From contig CM060854.1 in NCBI GenBank assembly GCA_030737835.1, forward strand, positions 8,070,860 to 8,134,859: a DNA stretch of 64,000 nucleotides. Reading direction: 5' to 3'. The notes beneath the pieces were generated by a model. The model ran no database searches. It saw only the letters and a list, made by a program, of their open reading frames with translations, and was not told the DNA's origin. A program made the position numbers and the translations under genes. Shown one piece after another: positions 13,301 to 23,742 of this stretch. This stretch comes from Acorus gramineus (Eukaryota > Streptophyta > Magnoliopsida > Acorales > Acoraceae). Numbering within the stretch: position 1 is the first letter of the stretch; each line of letters begins with the position of its first letter.

Positions 13301-14961
13301 ACGGTGTGGTTTATATGAGGAGGATACTGTAAAGGTTGATGATGTCTTCGATGAGTGGGAATTCTGTTCTGATGATTTTGTGGAAGGAAAATACACACAT
13401 GTGAAGGCAGGGGAATTCAATGCCACGTTTTTGTGTCCCAATTGCACATCTGATCCTGGTGTGTGTTTCTCTGCATATTATTCTAGCTACGTGACTTATC
13501 AATATTTTATGCATTGTATGTCATTGTAGTGCTTGCATTATGATAATCTCCCAAAAAAATAACGAACTTTTACATGTTTCACTTCAAAAAACCATAGTGA
13601 AGATTTACTGTTTGTTAAAGGCTAAGCAAATTGGCAGTACTGCCAATATTTACTTCACTGAAAAACTGGTCTTTTAATTTGAGATTTACTTTATGGTTTT
13701 TCCTTCACGTGGAGTTATTCAAAGATTATGAAATAATACTGACCCAACCCTAAATTGCTCCCCACTTTTGCATATACCCATCTCTGTCTATTTACTCAAT
13801 TCTTCAATATTGAAACTCGAAGAATGGGCATAGAGTGTTTTATACTATCTAATTGGAGCAACAGCTTAATATGTACATTTACAAATATGAACACATGTAC
13901 CATACTCACACATACATGGTGCATTGGCATAAACGTGCCATTTACAAATTTAGAATGATTGAAGTCTCATTGACTGCACCTATCCAGCTCCCTTTCTTTT
14001 CTTTCTTTCTTTCCTTTTTTTTTTTTTTGATGCAAAGGCCCAAACCGGGCAGGTTAGCAAACTAACTCAAATATGTACATGATTTAAGACGGCGCAGGTA
14101 CCCTTGCAACCCAGTCCCTAACAATGACTTTCAGATCAGTTATGTAGTGCTGGAGACCTATTTAGCTCCCTTGGAAGACTCATTTCTTCACTCTTGTTCC
14201 CCATCCACACCCCTGATCTATAAAAAATTTCGACCAGCATTATCATATGTTATACATATTTCTCCCAGCTTTATCTGGAAGAACTGTCATCATCTTTACA
14301 GTATTTCTTTGACTCAAACATACCTGAATGTTGGTTGAGCTTTATTGAACCAGCGTCCTTTAGGTAGCGATGTGAAGATGTGATGCCAACTTGTCGAGTG
14401 GAATATGGTTTTAGTTAGCCTTCCCTAGCTCTAATAACAAATCTATTGGATTCACAAATGGAGGACTATGTTGATGTTATTTCATTGACCGCTCATATAT
14501 AATTGTTACTGTCTAGAAGAGTTCAAGACATTCAGATAATTAGTATGTGGGGAAAGAAAGAAACTCATCATTATCATTCAGGTGTTGATTTCCAATGGGA
14601 ATTTTATGATAACTCTTAAAGATTGCCTTATCCTAGATAGACTCATTGTTCTATGAAAATCATATTTATGCCTTGGTCTCATTCAACCTTGTTATATGTG
14701 ATGCTTTAATTATTAATATACAAATTCTTATTGTGGTGCATTGTAGGTTCTGCACAAAATCACGACTCGAGACATGGATCTACCAAAAAGACAATAGTGG
14801 TTATAGTGGTATCAATCAGTGCTGTGTGCATTTCTGTTCTAGGAGCTATGACTTTGTACAAATATTGGCAGAAGAGAAAAAGGGAACAAGACCAAGCACG
14901 ATTTTTGAAGCTTTTCGAGGAGGGTGATGATCTTGAAGACGAACTTGATCTAGGTATATAA
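7334..14961 (+). CDS. Type I single-pass membrane protein, plant family of unknown function (DUF7953-like)
   Basis: Exons join(7334..7400, 9570..9742, 13269..13458, 14747..14961), all GT-AG, give 645 nt and 214 residues. Order: a signal peptide (MLAPISPVILIIISSIVVSS), an extracytoplasmic domain, one transmembrane helix (TIVVIVVSISAVCISVLGA) and a short basic-then-acidic tail (KYWQKRKREQDQARFLKLFEEGDD). The outer domain has cysteine pairs CKRC and CPNC and sequons NAT and NCT. The conserved run is VVTLESIQIYNTHEW, then GEESWQPLTELPDKKC. This matches a plant-wide uncharacterised family I recall as DUF7953; no function is known to me. The last codons LGI-stop run through a possible donor (ctaggtatat), so a short further exon cannot be excluded. 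Introns are 2169, 3526 and 1288 nt and are loaded with transposon fragments. Confidence 0.85.
8668..9060 (-). mobile_element. LTR-retrotransposon remnant with primer-binding site (in intron 1)
   Basis: On the minus strand TGGTATCAGAGCC (complement of 8668-8680) is the classic iMet-tRNA primer site of plant LTR elements. It is preceded by CAGAA as at an LTR end. The LTR would extend right, where the minus strand has TATATAAAAAGAGAG near 8958-8972 as a promoter-like box. A 19-C run (8688-8706) lies inside. No gag or pol domain was recognised, and the extent is approximate. Confidence 0.45.
9080..9143 (+). mobile_element. Truncated SINE (B box and A-tail)
   Basis: Contains catgggtttgagtccc (B-box-like, 9108-9120), then tctaccaaaaaaaaa. 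This is the 3' half of the element seen complete at 11787-11881 (catgggttcgaaccc, then cccaccaaaaaaaaa). The A-box half is degraded. Confidence 0.5.
10190..10655 (-). mobile_element. LINE-like retroposon 3' remnant (in intron 2)
   Basis: A T-run at about 10190-10203 marks a poly(A) tail on the minus strand. Behind it an 84-codon minus frame (10655-10401) carries residues such as CYLLIHLANAQCKGV that look like a decayed retroelement C-terminus. No domain can be named with confidence. Confidence 0.35.
11787..11881 (+). mobile_element. tRNA-derived SINE with 16-bp target duplication
   Basis: Pol III box A TGGCGTAGTGG (11802-11812) and box B GGTTCGAACCC (11845-11855) are spaced as in a tRNA. They are followed by cccacc and an A-rich tail. 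A perfect direct repeat aacatgcaagctaaca flanks the unit (11771-11786 and 11882-11897), which proves retroposition. It lies in intron 2 of the DUF7953-like gene, same strand. The region does not fold as a full tRNA and ends in an A tail, so it is a SINE, not a tRNA gene. Confidence 0.9.
12633..12926. mobile_element. MITE with 13-bp perfect terminal inverted repeats
   Basis: The left end gctagtttggcaa (12633-12645) and right end ttgccaaactagc (12914-12926) are exact reverse complements, 294 bp apart. The arms may extend a few bases with mismatches. Flanking ctagg motifs could be a short target duplication but are not decisive. The element lies in intron 2. Confidence 0.65.
14015..14130 (-). 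mobile_element. Retroposon 3' end with poly(A) on the minus strand (intron 3)
   Basis: A 14-T run (14015-14028) is followed by gatgcaaaggcccaaaccgg. Read on the minus strand this is a GC-rich body ending in a poly(A) tail. This is the form of a LINE or SINE 3' end. Family unknown. Confidence 0.4.
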
Positions 14962-15481
14962 TGATAATGTTCTCCTATGTTACTAAAACAATTTTTTTAC
15001 CAATCTATTAAACAATGTGTATATAACCTTCTTTTTTTTTCCTTCCACGAATAATTGCAAAATTTGGAATAAATCAGTGCACCTGGCATAGTTTCTTGTA
15101 TGGAAATGATTGCTTGTGTCCATATAAAGAACTATCTACGCAATATAAAACGCGGGGGTGTTTCTTTTATTTGATGCAAGGGACATGTGATGCTTAAGCA
15201 CTAAAGTTTTTCAAATAGCTTGGTTTGGGGGAGGGGGGGAGAGATAAAATGTTATTAAACTATGTAGGGCATGAATGGGATCTGAAAATCTAGGAAGCAT
15301 TGGGACATGTCCCTTTCATAGTTGCAGAACCTGAGTGGTTTTTAATAATTGGCAATGGAAGAAAAAGATATGGTTGCATGGAAAAGGAAATTGAGATCCT
15401 CTGCCTGGCATATGAGCCTGATTGATCACAATGAGGTCAGCAGTTTATTATAGTGACCTAAAAAGTGTCAAGTGTGTTAGG

Positions 15482-15591
15482 CAATTGGGTTACCCACTAC
15501 AGTCAAATATTCAAGGGAAGTTGCAAAATGGTTTTCCAATTGGGTTACCCACTACAGTCAAATATTCAAGGGAAGTTGCAAAATGGTTTTC
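15482..15591 (+). repeat. Perfect 2 x 55-bp tandem duplication
   Basis: The unit starting caattgggttacccactac occurs at 15482 and again at 15537 with no difference seen. It creates an open frame of no apparent meaning. Confidence 0.9.
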
Positions 15592-15678
15592 TCCCACTAC
15601 ATACCAGTGAAGATATAATGGTTTAGCATATGAATGATTTCTATGCACGTGTTAAAACATGTGGTACGATATTTCATA

Positions 15679-16183
15679 GGAAAAAATCTATATAACCCTC
15701 TCTAATTTGTCCAATATCCATATAACCCTCTGATTTTTTCTTATATCCATATAACTCCCTGTAAACACACGTGTAAATCCAAATAGACTCTCGAGTTAAA
15801 AATCCGTTCATAGATTTGGAATATTTGAATAATATTATATTATCTAAACCATGATTTAAATGGTTGTGTTCTTTTAACACCCTACATACAAAGAATAATG
15901 AAAAAAAACCCGTCACCTTCTTCTGTGGCCTCAACGAGCACTCCACCACCATTGTCTTCGTCGGAGGAATGGACGCCCTCCAAGCATTGACAATGGTCGA
16001 TTTCAATGTCGCTGCTGTCGCTAAAATGGAAGAAATTCAGGGACATTAGGATTTTTCATATGGGGGTGTACAATGGACATTTTTGCATATGGGGTTGACA
16101 AAAAGGTTAGGTTAACTATAGAAGGGTCTATTTGGATTTATGTGTTTTTAAGAAAAAGTCAGGGGGTTATATGTAATTTTCCC
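15679..16183. mobile_element. Inverted-repeat element, family B copy 1, with coding-like core
   Basis: The left end ggaaaaaatctatataaccc and right end gggggttatatgtaattttccc (first 20 or so bases compared) are inverted. Internal motifs of the form tatccatataaccctc repeat within the left arm. The family matches 38034-38439. Between the arms, 15915-16035 is clearly richer in GC and open in both directions. That core could be a captured gene fragment, but no homology was recognised. Confidence 0.6.
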
Positions 16184-17099
16184 TTCTATTTGTTCATGTT
16201 CGGAAAAGAGATGGGGAAGGATAGGATATCTTAATAAAATCTAGTGTATATACCACCCTTTCAATAAAAAAAAAATGAGAAGATTATGAAATATATTTTT
16301 GAAAAAAAAAAAAAAGAATTATAGTTCCTCTGTATTTGAGCACAATTGCATTGACTTAAATCAAGTGGCCCAAGTCACACCTGCTAAGGCATCATCTGTT
16401 TTCTTGTTCTTGGTGGCCAAGTCACATTCACACTTTGCTTAGCGAGGAGGTTAGAATGCAGCAGCGTTTAGAGGTTGTCCCGGGTTGGGACCAGGTCACT
16501 CCGGTGTGGAGTTTGTGCCTCTGCTGGGCTGTTGTCAGTTCTATATACCCGCCCCTAGTAGCCAACTATATATACCTTGAGTGCTGCTACACTTAGTTTT
16601 TTTTTTTCTCAGACCAAAACACGGTCTTATATACATTGTTAGATATTGTATATACCTTATTAAATATTTCCTTACGCTTACTAAAAATGAGCTCATTCAA
16701 CTCGAAATAGAGCGATATGCAATTTTTATCAAAGCATATATCTCATTAGGTGATGTTTACTATTTTAAAAAAGCTAAAAAACATGTGATGTCTGAGTTTC
16801 TGTAAGTGAATATGACTAGCTCTAACATTTTCCATATGGAAAAAGATACTCAGCCCCAATTACAGTCCATTCCATTTTTTTTTTTTTAAATCATACACTC
16901 ACCTTTTGAAGTGTATGTTCCTATATGAAATGAGGTATATACTAAGATACATTATTGTATTTTTTTCATGGTGAAAAAATAAAAAAAATTGGGTCATATA
17001 CTATAATAGGACTCATACACTATCATAGTGCAGTATATACTATGTTATCATAGCGTATGGGGTAGTAAAACGGGTTGCAAAAAGGATTGCGTGTATCAG

Positions 17100-17400
17100 A
17101 TGAGGGCCCATACTTGGGTCCAGCCCACTAGCCCAGATGGGTGCCTTATGTATGTGATGCATGTACACGTGAAACACTTCACGTGCCTATAAAAGCCTTA
17201 TTAGGGCTTCTCCTTTTCGTGAGACGCACGGCCACAAAAAAAAAAGAGGAAAGGGATACGGCGTGAAGTAGATTTCTCCGTGTTATTTTGAAAGTTTATT
17301 TAGGGTTTTCACCGAGGTAATCTTGTTTCTCTAAGTTTTGGGTAAAAACATTATTCTCGTTATATTTTGATACAGTGAATAGTGAATTATTGTTATAATA
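17100..17400 (+). promoter_or_regulatory. Promoter-like block, possibly an LTR
   Basis: Two CACGTG G-boxes (17165-17170 and 17180-17185) precede a TATA box tataaaag (17188-17195). A GC-richer leader-like stretch with an A10 run follows, then a T-rich tail. No open frame starts downstream until the F-box gene 0.8 kb away. It could be the F-box promoter with a leader intron, or a retrotransposon LTR. Confidence 0.35.
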
Positions 17401-18186
17401 CCCCATGAATGTATGCTTAAACTGAACTACATTAACTTTGTGTTTGTTTGTGATGTGTTTGCTTTTATATTTTTTTTTTATTGCGTTGGTGATTGATTCG
17501 GTGTGTAAATATTATTCAAGTTAGTATTATTTATTTCTCACATATAAAAATTATTGGAGAAGGGCTATAATATCAACACCAAGTGCTATAAACGGGGATT
17601 GAAAGATTATTTTAGGGTTTTTTTTTTTTTTTCTATTCTCCTCATCTTTTTCAGATTTGTATTTCGAATTCATGAATGCAATTAAGAGAGCCTTTGCTCA
17701 ATAAAAAAAAGTGCTATTTTTCAACAGAAAGCCTAAGGTTTCTTTATTCCCATTGGTGGAAACAAAGAACATATATTATTTTCAGATTAACATATGCTTC
17801 TCAACTCTAAATAGATATTGAATATTCATGATCACTTGTTTTATTTATATACCTAGGTCATCTAAAAAAATAAACAAGATTTTGCCGGGTCTGTTTCCAT
17901 TATTTATTTATTTAAAAAAGATGGAGAAGTCCCCCTGAATAGGAGTATCCTTGTATTTTCTTTGAGTTGCACACAAGTGCACTAAATTGAATCAAACAGG
18001 AAAGAAAAAAAAAAATGTTCATTAATTATATACTACAAGGATTAGAATCTTCACCTTTTATTCTTTTGAAAGCAAAATGCATTTTTATTTATTGTATTGC
18101 CATGATTAAATGAGATGTTAATCACTGTCCAATTTTATAGACTTAATTGTTTCTACTTCTCCTTGCAATATTAGAAAATCAGAGTG

Positions 18187-19299
18187 ATGGCTTCTTCAAG
18201 TCCACAAAAAAGAGAAAAAGTAGAAAGAGTGGCTGATCAGTGTCAAAAGATAAGCGATGAAGTCTTATATGAAATCATATCACAACTTCCATTGAAATCA
18301 CTCGGTCGTTTCGCGTGTATGTCCAACACATGGAGGCGCAACGTTTCAAAGATCATCCTCAAAAAGCCTCCTGAACTCATGTCCAGCGGCCTCTTGTATG
18401 AATATAAAGCCCCTAAAGTGTCGGTGACTCGTTACGCGCTATTACCCACATCCAATCATGGCGATGAAGCGATAACGATGAACGTAAACAACCTCTCCAC
18501 CATGGAGATCTATAATTGCAGCCACGGCTTAATCCTATGCTCCAACCACTACTGGTCAGAAAAATATCGCATCATCAACCCATTGACGACTCGGAAGACT
18601 TCGTTGCCTCGATCTCCACACCCCAGCATCGATTCATTTTGTGCGACGCTCATTGTAGATCCTGATGATCTTAGCTACAGAGTCGTCTTGTTGATCACCA
18701 AATACAATTACGCGCTCGTAGGGATCGATGTCTTCTCTTCTAAGACGGGCCGATGGGAGGAGTCTGAGTTGACCATCGTTGAAGGCCTCTTCTACTTCTT
18801 GATCTACAAAGACGAACAAGCCTACTTTTTGAAGGGGGCATTGCATGTTTTGGTCAGGAAAAACGACCAGGGAGTGCTCTTCATCTATGACATGGGAGAA
18901 AAGACTGCGCGGGTGATCGAGTTGCCGTGTGAAGTCAGCTGTTATCAGTGTTTGGGGGTCTCTCAAGGACGCCTGCACTTAGCTGCACATGATTTTGTTG
19001 GAGGGGATGAATATCAGCATTTGATTTGGGTGCTTGAAGAAGAGGATCAATGGGTCCTGAAACATCGGTTGGGGCCGTTGGGGCCGTTGGACCACCACTT
19101 GTTGGCTTTTCATCCAGATCTAGATGTGATCTTCTTCTACCGGACCAGGACCAAAAAGGATGTACATAAAATCCTTATGTATGACTTGACAAACATGGAG
19201 ATAAAAGATGTTTGCACGTTCCACCACCGCTTTAATGTGCGTGTGAATTGCATCCCCATTTCCCCGACCCTTGTAAATCCAAGAAAGCTAGTAGTGTAG
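18187..19299 (+). CDS. F-box protein with F-box-associated C-terminal region
   Basis: One uninterrupted exon of 370 residues starts at the ATG in gtgatggcttc. The F-box lies at about residues 20-60 (KISDEVLYEIISQLPLKSL, then WRRNVSKIILKKPPEL); this motif binds SKP1 in SCF ubiquitin ligases. The rest has the F-box-associated beta-propeller-like layout of plant F-box families, with landmarks NCSHGLILCSNHYW, RIINPLTTRKTSLP and DDLSYRVVLL. That region normally recruits a substrate. The target is not predictable. Plant F-box genes expand rapidly and are often intronless, as here. No premature stop or frameshift was seen. Codon use is GC-richer than the flanks, as expected for coding sequence. A TATA-less AT-rich stretch lies directly upstream. 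Confidence 0.88.
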   Translation: MASSSPQKREKVERVADQCQKISDEVLYEIISQLPLKSLGRFACMSNTWRRNVSKIILKKPPELMSSGLLYEYKAPKVSVTRYALLPTSNHGDEAITMNVNNLSTMEIYNCSHGLILCSNHYWSEKYRIINPLTTRKTSLPRSPHPSIDSFCATLIVDPDDLSYRVVLLITKYNYALVGIDVFSSKTGRWEESELTIVEGLFYFLIYKDEQAYFLKGALHVLVRKNDQGVLFIYDMGEKTARVIELPCEVSCYQCLGVSQGRLHLAAHDFVGGDEYQHLIWVLEEEDQWVLKHRLGPLGPLDHHLLAFHPDLDVIFFYRTRTKKDVHKILMYDLTNMEIKDVCTFHHRFNVRVNCIPISPTLVNPRKLVV

Positions 19300-19974
19300 G
19301 AATTCTATTTTAATTTTCTTAGTGGATCACTTTTTTATGGTATCATGTTCCATTTTTGTTTATTACATTATATAACAATTTTAACAATCAGCTACTATGG
19401 TGGTATAAGATGTTGCTTATGAATGGAGTTTATAAAAAAAAAATATATATATATCATGGAAGCCAATTGTCAATGAAAACTGAAGTGCTAAAAAGAGGAG
19501 AGTTGTATAAGACATTTCAATCTCCAACCATGACATTCAGTCCCTATTTTTCATTTTCATTCCAATTACAGCACCTTCTCACTTTTGTTTCACAGACAAT
19601 GCAATCAATCAAAACACTCCTATACCAACGTCTATAGCACACAATACGTAAATTCTTATCGGTAATAGACTCTGTCATCCACTCACCATCACCAAACAGT
19701 CGCTTATCGATAAATATTTACATGTGACGACAATGTATTAATAGTAACAAGGAAGAACCTGTGGTACTGTATTACATTCAAATGATCTGACTCCGCCGTT
19801 GCCCGCCCTCCTACTCCAAACATATGAGAATTTGATAGAGGGTCATTTCGTTTATTAATTTTTAAGAATTTCAACAGTTATATTTCCATTGTCGATTCTT
19901 AACCAATGTTGTGATGTGTATAATCTGAATGTCCTATCATGTCATAACTTGTAATAGAATCACTGGTTAAAGCG

Positions 19975-20003
19975 CACGCGCTAAAGCGCGTGTTAGTTAC
20001 TAA
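19975..20003 (+). mobile_element. Helitron-like 3' terminus
   Basis: A perfect 8-bp stem CACGCGCT-aa-AGCGCGTG (19975-19992) is followed after 7 nt by CTAA (20000-20003) and then T. This is the hairpin-plus-CTRR arrangement of Helitron 3' ends. No matching 5' end was identified. Confidence 0.4.
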
Positions 20004-20983
20004 TCACATATACGCAATGAATAACTAAATACAAAAAAGAACGATATTTTAAAGACCTGTAATTTTCAACAAGTGATATGAAATTAAGACAATGATAGTA
20101 AAATTAAATAATTAATAAATGAGCCATTCAATGAAAAAAGAACAAAAACCAATTTGATCTATGAAAGTGATATATATTTTCTATTTGAAACCTATGTCAT
20201 AAAAAAGAACAAAAATCAATTTGATAATGGAATTCATTAGAGTATATACTTCATTTTTTGTTAGTGGTGGTGTTGATGGTAATTGTGGGCTCCACTGGAA
20301 TTAGAATCTTGCATGTGAAAAAATAGGGTGGAATCAAATTCTCACCATTTTTTGTGGTAATCTCAAATTCCACCAGGAATCTTAAATTAGATTATTATCC
20401 TACCCTTTATAAATTAATTAAATTACTATCTATATTTCTTCTAAAATAAATAGCCTTTTCTCTTTTCTTTTTTTACCCAACGCCTCCTCTCATTATTTAT
20501 TTTCATTCAACTAATTTAGAAAAATTACTCTAAATACATATTTAATTATATAATCAGTTGTTTTATTTATTTGAATTCATTATATTCGTTATAATAAGTT
20601 GTTTTATAAATATTTATATTTTATAATTTTATAGATATAACACTGAGAAACTATTGCATGAAATTTTATGAATTAGAAGTTTGGGAAATAATGTTTTGAG
20701 ATGATGGATCTAATTATAAATCTGAAAATATAGATGAGGCACGTGTTTGTAACACAAATAAGAGTATGGTTGTGAAATTGATAGAATATGAGAACAGATG
20801 TGCAGAAAGCCCATAAAATGACGAAATTGGCCGGTTTTAGAAAGGGGCCTGATTATAAAACTGTTATATATTGGGGGCCCATTTGTAAATAGCTCAGAGG
20901 AGATAAAAATTGGGTGAATCTTAAAGAGGGACCTGATTGTTAAATTGGTAGAAAATGGTGGGCTTTCTGTAAATATCCCACAG

Positions 20984-21120
20984 GATTTGTCATGTATGTT
21001 ACACCGTTTTGTCTTGTACGGATTCCATTCTTTTAATAGAAGAAGTAATAGAGGATTTGTCTTATATGTTACACCGTTTTGTCTTATACGGATGCCATTC
21101 TTTAAATAGAAGAGTAATAG
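20984..21120 (+). repeat. Two imperfect 70-bp tandem units
   Basis: The units begin gatttgtcatgtatgttaca (20984) and gatttgtcttatatgttaca (21054), with few substitutions between them. Confidence 0.8.
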
Positions 21121-21428
21121 ATGTGGAACTTATTTTGGTACCACACCCATCAATTCTTAAGCATGTTGTTTCGTTAGACACCTAACTTTTGTAATGCAAT
21201 GGAATTCGTAGACAAGTAGATAGAACTAGTTAATTTTGATATAAATTCATAGTGGTTTTTGTTCAAAATTCCGTCTTGAAATAATTTTTTTTAAAGATTA
21301 TTTTGGACTTTCAACTATAGATATATACTCTTTCTAAACTCACTTTACCATTAAAGTGTTATTGGCAATGACCATTTTTTTTTTCTGTACTGCGGACTTT
21401 TTATCCCAATTTAATTTAACAAAAAAAA

Positions 21429-22213
21429 GGGAAAAGTTGATATAACTATATGGAAAGTTAGCTAAATCAGTTTTAGTCCTTGTAAAATTGAAAAATTACC
21501 ACAAGTCCCCAGAAAGTATGTATGGTTAATGGATTTAGTCCCTGAGTTAAATTGCTATAATAAATACATTCAAATAAGTTCCTACAAAATATAAAAAATT
21601 TGAGTTAAACCTTTTAACAAAAATGCTCCTGATTTTTCTTGAAAATTATCTTGCTTTCCTATACTCACCAACGGCAAAAAGTAATGGAAAAATCGATATG
21701 ACTCCCTGAAATTTTATGAAAATCGAAAAATGACCTTGTAAAATCAGTAAGTCCCGTTAAGTCAACAACAAATCTGGTTAGTGTATTACAGTAATTTATC
21801 AAGTAAGTTTTAAAAGGGTATTATAATAATTTATCATGTATGGTTAGAGTTAACAACAAATCTCCCCCAAGTTCGTCTTAACGGCAAGCTGGAATTAAAT
21901 CAGTTAGTTTCAGTTATGATAGGAACTAAAATAAATAATGTTTAATAAGATAGGGATTTGAAGGGATTTAAGGGACATTTTTTTATTTTCATAAATTTCT
22001 AGAGAGCTATATCAATTGTTCAAAAATATGAGGTGTATTCTAGTAACTTTTAATGTGTAGTTAGGGTTAACCATGTACTTAGTTAGTTAGGGTGACGGTA
22101 GGAACTAAAACAATATTTTTCTAATAACATAGAAACCTGTGATGATTTTTTAATTTTTACAGGGGCTAAAACCGATTTAGCTAACTTTACACGGAGTTAT
22201 ATTGATTTTTTCC
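21429..22213. mobile_element. Inverted-repeat element of about 0.79 kb
   Basis: The left arm (gggaaaagttgatataac, then ttagctaaatcagttttag) is mirrored by the right arm (ctaaaaccgatttagctaac, then gttatattgattttttccta). Each arm is about 80 bp. Internal blocks recur at 5880-6175 and 61090-61300, so it is a dispersed family. No transposase frame was seen. Confidence 0.65.
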
Positions 22214-22716
22214 TATTTCATATTATGTATAGATAAAATAATTATAATGATATAAATTATATTTAAATGTGGAATTTAAAAAGTATTCCAACTAAATTAT
22301 TGAATTTGTTATTGTTTTAACTTGAAAATATTTCTATAATTTTATTTTTTAATTAAAATTTGTGGAATTCAATAAGATAGATTTAGTGAATATCTTACAT
22401 TATCATTTTAATATAATGACATTTTTTTTTCAATCTTACTCTTAAGCCAAAGAAATAAAGATCTTAAAAAAGTAAAAGTAAAATCAGAAATTAAAATTTT
22501 TACAAAGAAACAAAGTTGAAAACTTGAACATTCTCCTTCAAAGTTGAAGGTCTTTTTTAATTTTTGGTTTGGTTTGTGGCTTTTTTTTTTTTTTTTTTTC
22601 ATTGTTGTATGTTTGGTTGGCTTTTTTTAGAGTTTGATGAACATGGTAGAAGAGACATTGACCAAGGTGGTTGTTGATTTGTTGAAATTTTTAGGCCCCG
22701 TTAAAAAACGGGTTTA

Positions 22717-23045
22717 GCATTTACAAAAATCATAAAAATATAGACGAGTCTCCTCTTTAGAGGTATACGCAGAAAAGAAAAAAAAAGACAAGTAGAAGAA
22801 CTTTTGTTGCATTTACAAAAATCATAAAAAGATAGAAGAGTCTGAGTCTCATCTTTAGAGGTATGCAGAAAAGAAAGAGAAATATAACAAATAGAAGAAT
22901 TGTTGTTGCATTTACAAAAATCATAAGAATACAGAAGTCTCCTCTTTGGAAGTACGCAGAAAAGAAAAAGAAATATGACAAACAGAAAGAACTTTTGTTG
23001 CATCTACAAAAATATATAAAAGGACAGAAGAGTCTCAGAAGACCT
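22717..23045. repeat. Tandem array, 3.5 units of 92-99 bp
   Basis: The anchor gcatttacaaaaatcat recurs at 22717, 22809 and 22908, with a variant at 23000. Each unit also has agtctcctctttagaggta-like and gcagaaaagaaa motifs. Minus-strand open frames here (FYDFCKCN-type repeats) are read as products of the array. The units lack the short identical repeat/variable spacer form of a CRISPR. Confidence 0.85.
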
Positions 23046-23118
23046 TTTCACTAACTCACATGCTATCCACAAATAAGTTTTTATTTTATCCCCTGTATGG
23101 AGTGTGGCATTAGATTAT

Positions 23119-23512
23119 TCGCTCTCGATAGCTATATTGGGATAGATAACAATCCAGGTTGAATAAACAATTTTTTGTTTGGTTGTTTTTTTTTGTTATT
23201 TGGTTTACCTTGAATAAAGTGATGATAAATGGTTGATAAGGGATGAATAAGAGTTTATGATTTTTTAAATGACAATTATACCCCCTGGGAATAGTGTGAG
23301 AGATATATGATTGATTTGATAGATGTGACAGTTTTTGGAATCTATGTGAGTGTGTTAGGTGAGATAAATTTTTTAAAATGACAGAGAAGAGTATTTTTAT
23401 CCATTGGTATAGATAAGCCTTGATAAGCAATTCCACCATTTCCTAAGAATAGTTATCAGGCCTTATTCTAACTTATCCAAACATAACTATCGAGATTTAT
23501 TCTATCAAAACA
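23119..23512 (+). repeat. Dispersed repeat C, copy 1
   Basis: Matches 41775-42209 in inverted orientation across nearly its full length. For example, cataactatcgagatttatt here equals the complement of the start of the other copy. Termini attcgctctcgatagcta and the complement of taactatcgagatttatt suggest imperfect terminal inverted repeats, so this is probably a MITE. Confidence 0.7.
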
Positions 23513-23742
23513 AACAATCTTTTTTAGCTATTCTCATCTATTCTTCATTATTCTTGTCTTATGTTTCATGCCATACGGGGGGTTAGTGTATACACTTGCT
23601 TTCTCTTTGTACTGAAATCAAGATCATATCATACAAATTTCTCTCTTTCAACCCCATTACAATGGGGGCAAAGCTATGGTTACATGGTAAAATCCTAAAA
23701 TACTTATTTAAATAAAATAATCAAAATACAACCCTTCTTAAT

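Larger units (their letters stand above)
14962..18186. other. Intergenic between the membrane-protein gene and the F-box gene
   Basis: No gene recognised. It holds a 55-bp tandem duplication, an inverted-repeat element and a promoter-like/LTR-like block, all listed separately. The remainder is AT-rich with A and T runs. Confidence 0.5.
19300..23742. other. Intergenic repeat-rich stretch
   Basis: No gene recognised. It holds a Helitron-like 3' end, a 70-bp tandem pair, an inverted-repeat element, a 92-99-bp tandem array and a dispersed repeat, each listed. Small open frames in the array and in the dispersed repeat are by-products of those repeats. Confidence 0.5.

Noticed and set aside
22701-23054. 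CRISPR-like array or repeat protein
   Set aside because: Units are 92-99 bp, AT-rich and similar along their full length, without short identical repeats separated by unique spacers. The open frames simply follow the tandem repeat.
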